Source: Boesenbergia rotunda (Eukaryota > Streptophyta > Magnoliopsida > Zingiberales > Zingiberaceae). Taken from it: a DNA stretch of 64,000 bases. A program made the position numbers and the translations under genes. How positions within the stretch are numbered: position 1 is the stretch's first letter; each line of letters begins with the position of its first letter. This document shows positions 12,531-23,300 of this stretch, piece after piece. The notes under the pieces are model-generated. The model was given only the letters and a program-made list of their open reading frames with translations, was not told the DNA's origin and did not search any database. The DNA lies in the NCBI GenBank assembly GCA_024364735.1, contig JAGFNQ010009432.1, positions 219,974-283,973 on the forward strand. Direction: 5' to 3'.

Positions 12531-13773
12531 CTACATCCTCTCTGGTCAGTGAGAAAACCCGTGCATTTGTAGTAGCCAGTGGAGCCTCTAATCTGCCTTG
12601 ATTGATCTGAGGACCCTCTAGTGTCGTCTGCATCAGGTGAAGCTGAGCTGGCTTACCTCCATACTGAATAGGCTGTGGGGGAGGTAAGTTGGCCTTGTTA
12701 GGGCATTGCTTGGCCATATGCCCTTCCTGACCACAGGTGTAGCACCCTCGCGTGCCCAGGCGGCAGACTCCTGAGTGTTGTCTCCCACAGTTGGAACAAG
12801 TGGGATACTTGGTTTGCTTATTGGCTGGCTCCCCTTTTGGATTGTTCCACTGCTTTCTTTTGCCTTGATTCTTTCCTTTCCAGTTAGAGTTAGAGCCCTG
12901 GGGTTTTTGAGTTCCTGTGCTACTGCCTTGGCCCTTATTCTCTGTCACGATTGCCTTCTGCTGTCGCATGCTATTCAGGTAATGCTCGGTGATCAGAGCA
13001 CTGCTAACTAGTTCCTCTGAGGTTTGCGACCTATGGACGCTGCTGGCCACATTCAGTGCTATCTCTGGCCTTAGCATCTTGAGCATTAGCCTGACTCGCT
13101 CTCATTCAGTACTGACCAGCTCAGGGCATAGGCGAGCCAGTCTGTTGAATCTCTTCACGGCTTCCTCTACTGATAGGTTGCCCTGCCGAAATTCAGTGAA
13201 CTCGTCGTAGTGGTGGTTTGTGACCCGCATGTGGAAGAATTCTTCAAAGAACTCTTCTTCAAAGCTAGCCCAGGTCATCTGATTGATTGGGTGTTTTATC
13301 TTGATACGCTCCCACCACATACGTGCGTCTCCGGCTAGGCAGAAGGAGGCGCACTTTACTTTCTCATGCTCTGGCCAGTCTAGCAGCTCTATGGTACTCT
13401 CTAGGGTCTTGAACCAAGCTTGGGCATCCCATGGTTCACTGGTGCCTGAGAAGGTCTCTGGCTTGATCTTCTGCCACTGGATCAGATAAGCTTCCCTTTT
13501 TGCCCCTGTTGCTGGGGCTACTGGCATGTCTGGTGGGACCGGCGCCACAGGTGGAATCTCCATCACTATCGGCGTCTCCCCCTGGGGCTCTGGGGTAACA
13601 GTGGGAGTAGCTTGCTGATTAGCGGTTAGAGCAGCAATTACTTGCTGTTGTTCCGCTACCTGTCTTTGCAGTTGTGCTACTACCTCTGTCAGGTCTGCTG
13701 GAGGCACTGAGTGGTCTGCCTCCTGCTGAGGCTCAGTAACTGGTGCTCTTCTAACTGAGCGTCCTCTTGCCAT
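12531..13773 (-). pseudogene. Tekay gag: capsid region and CCHC zinc knuckle
   Basis: Starts at ATG 13773 (MARGRSVRRAP), has a glutamine-rich coiled stretch (codons ~28-55), the retrotransposon_gag region (WFKTLE, CASFCLAGDARMWWE, FEEEFFEEFF, FNRLARLCPEL) and a CCHC knuckle CYTCGQEGHMAKQC near 12700-12740. A second cysteine motif, CSNCGRQHSGVC, lies just before it. One stop codon at 13102-13104 breaks the frame; downstream reading resumes in the same frame. The ORF then meets a stop supplied by the inserted solo LTR at 12523-12525. Gag would form the virus-like particle and bind the RNA. Confidence 0.9.
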
Positions 13774-14012
13774 TATCTAAAATAGAGGAGGATCATACAA
13801 TTCATATTTTAATTCTAAAACATGCTATCAGATATAAACTAAGGTATTAAACATGCTTCCGTTAACTGTAAACAAGAACTGGCTAGAAAACAGATAGCAT
13901 GCATAACATGAAAATACTATAAATCTGAAAGCAAGAAAATATAGTAATGTGAGAGATACTCTTACTTAGAAGCTGCAGGTCTGATGCTGATGTGTGTGAG
14001 GAGGAAAGATGG
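13774..14012 (-). other. Tekay untranslated leader
   Basis: AT-rich sequence between the primer-binding site and gag ATG, without coding potential. Leader position is given by its neighbours. Confidence 0.7.
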
Positions 14013-14030
14013 AACTTGCTCTGATACCAC
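14013..14030 (-). promoter_or_regulatory. Primer-binding site of the Tekay element
   Basis: On the minus strand TGGTATCAGAGCAAGTTC follows the LTR end with two bases between. It matches initiator Met-tRNA, as for most plant chromoviruses. Confidence 0.88.
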
Positions 14031-14032
14031 TC

Positions 14033-16136
14033 TGTAACGACCCACCTTCTAGTACACTAAGCTTTAAGGCGGATCACTACGTAAATATATATATCTACCT
14101 GATTTCTGACTGAGTAACTTAGGAATTTCAACAACGATATGTAAAAGCATAAACATAAACGTGCCAAGTTGGTATCAACTTCTTTATTGAAACCATTCAT
14201 TATTCATATCTAAGGGCATTCTTAGCTACTACATGTCATTCTATATGGTGCATATATCTTAAAACAAGCATATCCTATGTATTTAGCATGTAATTCAAAA
14301 CTATCAAGTTCTTATCCCTAAAGCTTAAGCATGGGTCTAAATTACCATATTACAAGTAGTAACTCATATCATTCAACATTCGCTAAGCAAGTATTAACAC
14401 AGGTAAATAAACTACTTTAATATACTAGGCACCACAAATAACGAGTCTAAACAGGTTAATACATGGTTCTCATAATATATCGCGAAATAACTGAAGAAGC
14501 ATAAACAAGAAAATTAAAGAAGCATACTAGACACCACGAATACAAGTCTACTTAAGTTCATACATGGTTCACATAATATATTGCGGAATAACTAAAGAAG
14601 CATAAAGAGGGTTATTCTATGCTTTGCAAGTTCCGAAGACTTTTATTCCAACTCCACCATCACACACACTTTGCATCAAGCCCGCCGCCTCCGCTACTAG
14701 TGCTTTCCTTTACCTGTATCTGCAGTATAAGGAAATGCAAACTAATAAGCATAAAGCTTAGTAAGTACCATCTAGCCTCACAAAACCATGAAAACTCGAA
14801 TTATGCTTTTGTAAAACATGCTATGCACATACATGCTCATATCCATAAGTAATCATGTTAGGCTCATGCTAAAATACATATCATAGGATGTCATGGCATA
14901 TAGCTGAGACATGGGCACATACTGAACTAAAACTGAAAAATAAGCTATAGCATGGCATACATATCTGAACTGGGACTGGAACTAACTAACATAAAACTAA
15001 TTATTAAATTCACCACATGCTAATATGAATTTCTGAAAACTAAATACATATAGTAGGTGAAAGTAATAATCAACTACTGTGGGCCCGGCAATGTACCAAC
15101 TGTGCGCGCATCCCTAATAAACCCGAGGTAGCAAATCCCGAATCCATTAGGGTTCTACTAGGTTATCTAAACCTAGGGGCAACTAGGAGCCCATCCCATA
15201 CTAGGTTATCTAAACCTAGAGCCAACTTGGAGCCTATCCCTGGACCGAAGTTCGGTACAATGCCACTGAAAATAAAATAGTCCTTTATACTTTTCTTTTT
15301 TTTTTTGATTCTTGCTTTTACTAGGTTATCTAAACCTAGGGGCAACTAGGAGCCCATCCCACGGGACCTTGGTCCCAATCATAAACTGAAGCAAGGATTT
15401 CTATTCTTTAATGCTTTCTATAGCATTAACTGGACGGAACATTCTAACAACCACCTAACGTGCGTGCTTGTTCATAATTTACGATTTCTAATCGTAAAGC
15501 ATAAATACAAGGAAATAAGGCATATGAAATATCAACCGAAACTACTTATACTGCAGGTGAGGGATACTTACTTCCTGCGCTAGGTTTTTCTTACGAATAA
15601 ACTCTGAAATTCCTGAGGAAACGTCGAACTACAACGTTCTTCTTGCTTCTTGGCGTTCTCCTCGCGTCTACGAGGGTCCCCATAGAGAATAGGGCCTCTT
15701 GAGACCTTCCCTTGGCTTCCCCTTTGTCTTGGGCGGCAAGAGAAGAGGAGAAGAGGAAGAAAACGAAAGAGAGGAAGAGGAGAGGAGGAGGGGCGTCGGC
15801 GCTGCACCCTTGGCTCACGAAAACCTAAAATCTCCTCCTCTAATTCTTTAATTCGTTATTTATATTAAGTTGTAAAAAAAATCCTAAGTTAAATACATAT
15901 CTAGAATACTCGATTATTTCCTTCAACGAAATTCCCATTGGCCTGGTAGTTCGTGGAGCCATGCTAAGGGTTTTCTCTCTTTAGAGGTTGCAGGTTCAAA
16001 ACTCACCTAAGTCCACCAACTCATCTTATTTATTTTTGCACTTCTTTTTATGGAAAAATTCCATAAAAATATCTAAAAATTCCAGAAAAATCCTAGGATA
16101 TTTCTAAAATTATTTGAGAAATTTTTGGGCTTTACA
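14033..16136 (-). repeat. 5' LTR of the Tekay element, complete
   Basis: A 2104-bp copy with TG...CA ends (TGTAACGACC to GGGCTTTACA on +). It adjoins the primer-binding site on its left and LINE ORF2 on its right. Its last 117 bp are duplicated again at 16193-16310. Confidence 0.92.
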
Positions 16137-16369
16137 GGCTGTCCTTTTTGACTGCACCATATTATGAAAGAACTTGGTATTTCTGTCGCCCTCTCATCTT
16201 CTTTATTTTTGGCACTTCTTTTTATGGAAAAATTCCATAAAAATATCTAAAAATTCCAGAAAAATCCTAGGATATTTCTAAAATTATTTGAGAAAATTTT
16301 GGGCTTTACAGGCTGTCCTTTTTGACTGCACCATATTATGAAAGAACTTGGTATTTCTGTCGCCCTCTC
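16020..16369. repeat. 173-177 bp tandem duplication across the Gypsy/LINE junction
   Basis: 16020-16192 and 16193-16369 are near-identical. Each unit holds the last ~117 bp of the Gypsy LTR (to gggctttaca) and 56 bp of LINE ORF2 (ggctgtcc to ccctctc). A ctc microhomology sits at the break. The second LTR piece reads cttctttatttttgg, as the left LTR does, where the first reads cttatttatttttgc. Confidence 0.9.
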
Positions 16370-17399
16370 CCTTCCATTTTACTGCAGCCCTTTGCTTCCA
16401 AAAATCCTCCTCCATCTGTAAAGTTTTAAAAAGTATAGCTTGAAACTTATTTTTATTGATTCTGTTTATTTCCGAAGGCATACTGTCAAAAGTTTTTTCT
16501 GCTTCCTTAAACTGTTCTTCTGGTTTTTGCACATTGTCATGTATATTCCCAAAGACCTCCTTGTTCCACCATTTCAAATGACTTTTCAACCTCTTTAATT
16601 TAATTTGCAACTTCTGCATTCCACAGCTAGAGGTCGCCAAGTTCCAATTTAATCTAACAGTTTGTGAGAAGCCATAATGCCTTAGCCACATTTTTTGGAA
16701 CCTAAATGAAGATTCCACCTGTTCGGCAACTAGAAAAGAAACAAACAAAGGGCAATGGTCTGAGGCTGCTCTGCTTAAATGTTCAACCCTGACTGAAATC
16801 CCATTACTTTGCCAGGAATTAGAGATCAAAATTCTATCCAACCTTTTCCATATTCTGTTATTTGTCCAGGTGAACCTGTCTCCTACAAATCCTGCATCAA
16901 TCAATCCTGTTAACATCATAAAATTATTGAAATCTTCTATAGCACCAACCCTTGTTAAAATACCAGTTGAAGTCTCCAACTCATTAGCAATTACATTAAA
17001 GTCTCCACCTACCAACCAAAGCTCGTCATTTAAAGGTCTAATAGACTCCAGCTGCTCCCATAAATCAACTCTGTCCACTCTAGAGCATTTAGCATAAACT
17101 ATTGTAACCAATATATCCGAAGGAAGCATATTATATTTCAACTTTAAATGAAGAAACTGATCATGATCCTTCAAGACTGTACATACAATATTCATATCAT
17201 GGGAAAACCATATTTTACCTGAGCAATTAGAAAAAATTGAAGGAAATCCAAGTCTTCTTGCAATTAAGTCACCATCAAGAGCAATCATTGGCTCCAAGAT
17301 ACCCAAAAAATTTAGATGATAATGATTCTTCAAATATATCAGTCTCCTGATCGATGGGAGATTATCGATCCCCCTAATATTCCACACAAGACCTGACAT
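16311..17399 (-). pseudogene. LINE ORF2 N-terminal part, apurinic-type endonuclease
   Basis: About 360 codons from ATG 17399. The endonuclease/exonuclease/phosphatase landmarks are in order: WNIRG (N), LEPMI (E), VYAKCS (Y), GGDFNV (D and N), FTWTNN, LDRIL and SDHCPL (D and H). These residues nick target DNA to prime reverse transcription. A charged linker follows (WWNKEVFGNIHDNVQ, FWKQRAAVKWKGEGDRNTKFFH), which in L1-type proteins lies just before the RT domain; the frame is then broken at the Gypsy junction and RT is missing. The frame itself is open, so the endonuclease domain looks intact. Confidence 0.9.
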
Positions 17400-19043
17400 T
17401 ATAATAAAGAGGAATTAGAGAACCTTTGAGCTTGAGACTTACTTCTGGTAACCCTTTGAGGTATATCAGGAGGAACTTTTGATCTTGCTTTATTCAAAGG
17501 GATTTTTAAAGAGGAAGGAAAGGGTGAAGATCTTTGCAGCTGTCGCCCTTCTTCTGGATCTGATACATCTTCTTCTATGAAAGATTTTGCAATTTCAGCT
17601 ACCATTGAATCATTCAAATTAGCTTGAAAAAATTCATCATCTTGAACTACTAAATTTGGATCCTCCTCAACATGAATTTTCGCATCTATTTGTCCTTCAT
17701 CATGCCTGACTTTCTTTCTTTTTTCTGTACCTGGTAAATTAGAAGCTAACAACCCAACTGATGTGCTTTTTGCTGGAATTAAACCTTCGGCTGTAAGATT
17801 ATCAGTTGAGTTTGAATCAATCGACATAAACTGTATAGTCTTTTCCTGAACAGATTTCTGGACAAACTGATCAGACTCACTGGAAAAATTCTGTTCTTCT
17901 ATATTATCATTCATATCTGCCGTCCTGTTTGTAATGTTGTTTGTTCCCCTTTCCTTTTCCTCATCTGTCCTTTCTATCAGTTCTTGGGTCTCATTTAGAT
18001 TTCTTTTTTCTTCCTTTTCCAAAGAAGCCAGAATTTGATATTTGTTCTTATCAGCATCTTTTTGTATCCAAGCCTGTTTTCCATCTCTGTTTTTTTCACC
18101 TTTCCTTATAAGATTTGTGATATCATCCATTTCCTTTCTAGTTTCCCTTCTCCTATCCTCCAAATCCTTATCCACCGTAGCATTTTTTTCTCCATGTAGG
18201 AATTGGATGGCTTCCATTAACATAACAGTCTTCAATCGAATGACCCAAATGAGAACAATAAGTACAATACTTGGGACATTTCTCAAATAAGACCCTTTGC
18301 AGCCTCTTTTCTTCTCCAATCCCGATCCAAAATTCGGTCACCTTTGGCTTGAGTAAATCGATTTCAACACATATTCTTGCCATGTATAGTCTTGAGCCAT
18401 CAGCCGTAGCTTCATCGATCTTTATTGGTTTCCCCACAATGCGCGCGGCAGAGAACAGGCTTTTCTTGTTAAACATATGTATGGGAAGGTCAGGGAGTTG
18501 AATCCATACCGGAGCTATCGAAGATTCAACAGCATAAGAGAAATTTGGTGTCCATTTGAAGATTCGCAGAGGAACACCACCAATGTACCATACTCCCCTT
18601 GCCCAGATTCTAGCCATATCCGCATTGGATGTGAGATGCAAAAATATGTGTCCCGAGCGCAGCACTCTGATGTTGTAAGGACTAGAGAGCCCTAGGTTTT
18701 GGAAGGCCAGCATGACAACTGAGAAGATTGGGCGTTTGCCTGAAAAATTTCCGATTAATGAGTACCGGTAAGGATCTGCCATGGATGTCACTTCTTCCGT
18801 GGAGTAGAAGATTCCGGGCTTATCATTATAGGTCATCATCTCTTTGAAGTCTTCTCCGATCTCATCGAAAGTTTTTTTAGATGCTCTTGGTGAAGATGGT
18901 CTCAACGCCGCAGCGTAAGAGAGTGAAGTCTCAGCCATTGCTCCTTTTGTATTCATCGAGCTCTCCAGATGTAGAGCAGCTTTTGGTAAAGGAGGAAAGG
19001 CTGAGGGATCCGGCGCCGGCTGATTGCTGACGCCGGCGGCCAT
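17399..19043 (-). pseudogene. LINE ORF1, DUF4283-type RNA-binding protein with CCHC knuckle
   Basis: Starts at ATG 19043. The first ~245 codons show the DUF4283-like region common to plant L1 ORF1 proteins (YSLIGNFSGKRP, WARGVWYIGGVPLRIFKW, PVWIQLPDLPIHMF), followed by CPKYCTYCSHLGHSIEDC, a CCHC-type knuckle. A one-base shift near 18180, at a run of seven A residues, moves the frame; the rest (17399 to ~18185) is a charged, Lys/Glu-rich tail. Stop TAA at 17401-17399 overlaps the ORF2 start in TAATG. The protein would coat the LINE RNA. Total about 548 codons, normal for the family. Confidence 0.88.
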
Positions 19044-19181
19044 CGCCGCAGCAGGAGGAGGCCGCGCGTGAAAATATTCGTCTTCAAAATCGCCCTGTAG
19101 CAGCTCTTCCGAAAATTAGGTCCCTTAAATTCATGAAAACACTAATTTTGTATCAAATTTTTAATCCAATTGTGAACTCAT
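19044..19181 (-). other. LINE 5' end, untranslated
   Basis: Lies between the ORF1 ATG and the right target duplication. The part next to ORF1 is GC-rich; the outer ~75 bp are AT-rich and look like the Copia leader, so the exact LINE 5' end could be inside this stretch and the rest filler or duplicated leader. Confidence 0.5.
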
Positions 19182-19198
19182 AACTTTGTCATGATCTC
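19182..19198. repeat. Target site duplication, right copy, of the LINE
   Basis: aactttgtcatgatctc, identical to 1999-2015. Copia leader continues directly after it. Confidence 0.9.
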
Positions 19199-20973
19199 AA
19201 TTTTGGAAAATTTTTCAATAATGGAAACTTTCCAATTATGGTAAATTTTAGATTTAGGAATTTCAAAGTTTGGAAATCATCATGAAATTTCGCAAACTTT
19301 TGAAATATCTCTGTTTATGAAATTTTATGATAATTGTGAAAACTTTCCATTTTTGGAGATTTCCTAATTTTGGAAATTTTCCAATTTTGGAAATATGTAA
19401 GTTTTCTTTGTACCAGAAACTTACAATAATTCTGAAAACCTTTTAATTTTGGAAAATTTCCATTTATGGAAAGCTCGTAATTTTGGGCACTTTCTTTTCA
19501 TGAAAGTCTAGACATTTTATGGAATCATTAATTGACAATTAAATTCAAATTGGTTTTTAAATTATTAACAAAATTCTTTACTTTGGGGAGTGCCTCGGGG
19601 AGCCACCCAAATTAAAGTTAGTTGTTATAATTTAATTTCCTATTTTGAATATGAATTTTAAAATTGATTTGGGTAGGCCTCGGGGAGCCATCCAAATTAT
19701 ATTATTAACAAGTTTTTTAATTGTCAAGTTTAATTTGGTTATGCCTCGGGGAGCAAGCCAAATTAGATTTACAACAAATTTCTTTTCTTTGGGGAGTGCC
19801 TCGGGGAGCCACCCAAAGTAAATAATTTGTTGTAATTAATTATCCATAAATAAAATATGTGATCAAATCTTGGAAATTTTTGAGGTGATTCTCAAACAAT
19901 AATTTCCTTATTTGATTTATGAGGTGATGCTCTTACATATTGTTGTCTCCAAAATTAATTAGGAAAAATTGTTTCCTATAGAGTTTATTTCCTTAAATAA
20001 GATTTTCATGATAATAATATGTGGTTGAATTAAGGGAATCTGTCTCTTAATTTAATAAGATTTGATTTAGAGAAATCAAAGTCTTAAACATATTATTTCC
20101 GAAATTGATTATGACAATTTAGGAAATTGTTTCCCAAAACAATTCCTTGAATAAAGTGTGAAATTAGAATTAGGAAATCCGGTTCCTAATTCAATTAATG
20201 AGACTTGATAAATTAAGTCACATACATACTTTATTAAGGAAATCGTTAGAACATGACATAATTATATGTCATGAATGTGCATAAAAGGAAAAGGATGAGA
20301 CCCAAAACCCCTTACAAAATATTAAGGCCAACACCTTCCATTAATATGGTTAGAACCGGAGTTTTGTTTCTCGTTTGGGTTGATGGACACATCCATGCCC
20401 GGCTTGAACCTCAACATGTTCAAACCATGGAATTAGTTTATGATTAATATAGTTGGAGTCAGAGGTCAATCCTTAGTTTTGGTTGTTGGACACATCCAAG
20501 CCTGACTAAACGGTTGAATGAGCTCCAACCATATTAAAACTATTTCTTGATTAATGGGTCAGCCTTAAGCTTGGAGCATCGATTTGTTGTGCCACAGCCA
20601 AGGTCGATGTAAAGAGAGGTGCAGTTGGGTGCTATGTATATTGTTGCATACTTGTTAATGAGTTAAGAACCCAATGATTTATGCAAACATTCAATTAGTT
20701 GATAGCATAATGTGATAGTTACATATGTATAATATGTAATCGGTATAATTACCTACCTTCAAAGCTAAGAATAACTTGATGGACTCTAGCTATGGTTGTT
20801 CTTATCTATGGTTGGATATCAACCTATTTGGAGATGTTCCTACGATCTCCCGGATTGATAAAAGGGTTATTCAATTCGAAAAATAAATAGGATTTAATTA
20901 ATGCATATTGATGCATTCTTTATCATTCTTCTCACATAAGCTCAATTTGTATTTCTAGGATAATCACTTGATC
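19199..20973 (+). other. Copia untranslated leader with short internal repeats
   Basis: No open frame of note. 19199-19490 is rich in ttttggaaa/tttccaa words. 19590-19815 holds four copies of a tgcctcggggagccacccaaa-like unit at 65-110 bp spacing. 20360-20520 has two copies of a gttggacacatccatgcc-like unit. Together with 1946-2015 it forms the leader between PBS and gag. Confidence 0.7.
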
Positions 20974-21775
20974 ATGTCTTCTCTGAATTTGCGTTCCATT
21001 TTGGACACCAATAAGCTGACTGGGCCAAACTTCATGGACTGGCTTCGAAACTTTAGGATAGTCCTCAAGGCAGAAAAGCTTGCTTATGTCCTTGAAGAAC
21101 TACTTCTCAACCATCCTCCAGAAGATGCAACTCCAGACCAGTTAGTGGCCTATTAGAAACATGTGGCCGATTCGAACTTGCGAGTTGCATCATGCTGGCC
21201 GCTATGGTACCTGAGCTGCAAAAGCAGCATGAGCATATGGATGCTCATACCATCATCTTCCATCTTCATGAGCTGTTTGACGAGCAGGCGAGATCCGAAA
21301 GGTTCGAGGTCTCCAGACTCCTCTTCACCTCTAAGATACAGGAAGGCACTTCTGTCTCACAGTTTGTGTTGAAGATGTTGGGGTACATTGAGTGATTAGG
21401 CACACTCGGATTTGCAATGGATCACGAACTAAGTGTTGACTTAATTCTGCATTGTTTGCCCAAGAGTTACTCACAATTTGTGATGAACTATCGGATGAAC
21501 AAGCTGGAGACTACCATTCCTGAGTTGCTCAACCTGCTGATGACTGTAGAGCCTTCTGTAAAGCAGGATCAGAAGATGGTACTGTTAGTTGGTTCCTCAA
21601 AGAAAAGCTCTAAGAGGAAGACCAAAGAACAGAATAAGGGAAAGAAGAAAAAGGCCAAAAAGACTGAAAAGGCACTTGCCATCACTATGGCAAGGAGGGT
21701 CACTGGCGAAGAAACTGCAAGGTTTATCTTGAGTCCTTGAAGAAGAAGGCATCCGATGCCCCATCCTCTTCAGGT
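20974..21775 (+). pseudogene. Copia gag
   Basis: ATG at 20974. The N-terminus (LTGPNFMDWLRNFRIVLKAE) is the typical Ty1/Copia gag opening. Later pieces (LFDEQARSERFEVSRLLF, HELSVDLILHCLPKSYSQF) follow in other frames. A TAG at 21154-21156, a frame change near 21188 and a TGA at 21393-21395 break it. A basic region precedes a zinc knuckle at 21677-21718 that reads CHHYGKEGHWRRNC, with Tyr in place of the second Cys. Not functional as it stands. Confidence 0.88.
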
Positions 21776-23300
21776 ATCTTCGTTATTGAATGTCACTCTA
21801 TTTCCTCGTCCACCTGGGTACTTGATACTGGGTGTAGCTCACATATATGAAATGGCATACAGGGGTTAAGGAATAGAAGAAGACTCATCAAGGGAGAAGC
21901 AAATTTGCGAGTTAGAAATGGAGCAAAGATTGCTGATGTTGCCATCGGAACATATTTGCTAATGCTCCCTACTGGACTTGTCTTAGAATTGGATAATTGT
22001 TATTTTGTTCCTTCGTTAATAAAGAACATTTTATCTATTTCATGCTTGAATGAAAAGGGTTATCATTTAACTTTTAGTAATAATTGCTGTTACATAACTT
22101 TAAATGGTGTTCTTTATGGGACCGAAACTTTATACAATGGTATCTACACGTTAGATTTATCCGGTGACATTTTCAATATCGAAGTTAGCAACAAACGTGC
22201 TCGAATAGATAATCAAATAGATTCCTATACGTGACATTGTCGTCTTGGCCATGTAAGTAAGAAACGCATGACCAAATTACACCGATGTGGAATTCTGGAA
22301 TCATTTGAACCCGGTTCATTTGATACATGCGAATCATGCTTAAAAGGCAAGATGACCAAATTACCCTTTTCCGGAAAAGGTAAACCAGTGGGAGAATTGC
22401 TTGGTCTAATACATACTGATGTATGTGGACCAATGTCAACTCTTGCACAAGGAGGTTATAGCTACTTCATTACCTTTATCGATGATCACTCACGATTCGG
22501 GTATGTGTTCTTAATGAAACACAAATCTGAAGCTTTTGAGAAATTCAAAGAGTTCAGAAGTGAAGTAGAGAAACAGCTTGGCAAAAGTATTAAGATACTT
22601 CGATCCGATCGGGGTGGTGAATATTTGAGTCAAGAGTTTCAAGATTATCTTAGGGACAATGGGATATTGTCTCAATGGACTCCGCCATATACACCACAGC
22701 ATAATGGTCTATCTGAGAGGCGTAACCGAACCTTGATAGACATGGTTAGATCTATGATGAATCATGCAACTCTTCCAAAATCCTTTTGGGGCTATGCGCT
22801 TAAGACAGCTGTTTACTTACTAAACACAGTCCCGACCAAGGTAGTCTCTACTACTCCATATGAGACGTGGAATAGTAAGAAACCTCATTTAACTCACCTT
22901 AAAATATGGGGTTGTCCTGCTTATGTAAAGCAGATTGTATCAGACAAATTGGATGCTAAGTCTGATAAATGTCTATTTATTGGATACCCTAAGGAAACGA
23001 AGGGTTACCAATTCTATCATCCCTTGGAACAAAAGGTGTTGGTTTCAAGGCATGCTGTATTTCTGGAAAAAGAATTTCTTTTACAAGAAAACAGTGGGAG
23101 TAGCATTAAACTTGAAGAAGTTCAAGAAACTCCAATAGACATTACAGAGACACCTAGTCTAGATCCACAACCAATAACTCATAATGATGAGCTATCAGTT
23201 GAACCTAAAACAACACCACTTCTTTGTAGGTCTGATAGGACACGCAATATTCCAGAGAGATACGGATTTCTCATAAGTGAATCGAACGACGTGTTACTCG
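21776..23300 (+). pseudogene. Copia protease and integrase
   Basis: The protease site WVLDTGCSSHI lies at about 21810-21847 and is cut by TGA at 21848-21850. The GAG_pre-integrase region has a TGA at 22232-22234 at the usual Trp of WHCRLGH, then CESCLKGKM. The integrase core is open from 22268: HTDVCGPM, IDDHSRFGYVFLM, LRSDRGGEYLS and HNGLSERRNR supply the D, D and E residues. The order protease-integrase-RT identifies Copia. Confidence 0.9.

Larger units (their letters stand above)
4025..16136 (-). mobile_element. Ty3/Gypsy retrotransposon, Del/Tekay chromovirus type
   Basis: Two 2.1-kb LTRs on the minus strand flank a Met-tRNA primer site, gag with one CCHC knuckle, protease, RT, RNase H, integrase with GPY/F module and a C-terminal chromodomain. 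That order and the chromodomain point to the Tekay (Del) lineage of chromoviruses. Roughly 30-35 LTR differences by eye (about 1.6 %) suggest it is younger than the Copia host. Gag-pol is one continuous frame broken only by five stop codons and one solo-LTR insertion. The left LTR lacks its first 15 bp, so no target duplication can be read. Confidence 0.93.
2016..19181 (-). mobile_element. L1-type plant LINE, interrupted and lacking its reverse transcriptase
   Basis: A minus-strand element bounded by a 17-bp target duplication, with a poly(A) tail at its 3' end (T run at about 2016-2027). From its 5' end (right) it holds ORF1 (17399-19043), the endonuclease part of ORF2 (16311-17399), then a Gypsy insertion (4025-16136 plus a junction duplication), then only the RNase H end (3759-4024) and a 3' UTR. 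The reverse transcriptase, normally some 2-3 kb between endonuclease and RNase H, is absent, so the Gypsy insertion was accompanied or followed by a deletion at its left side. Confidence 0.88.
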
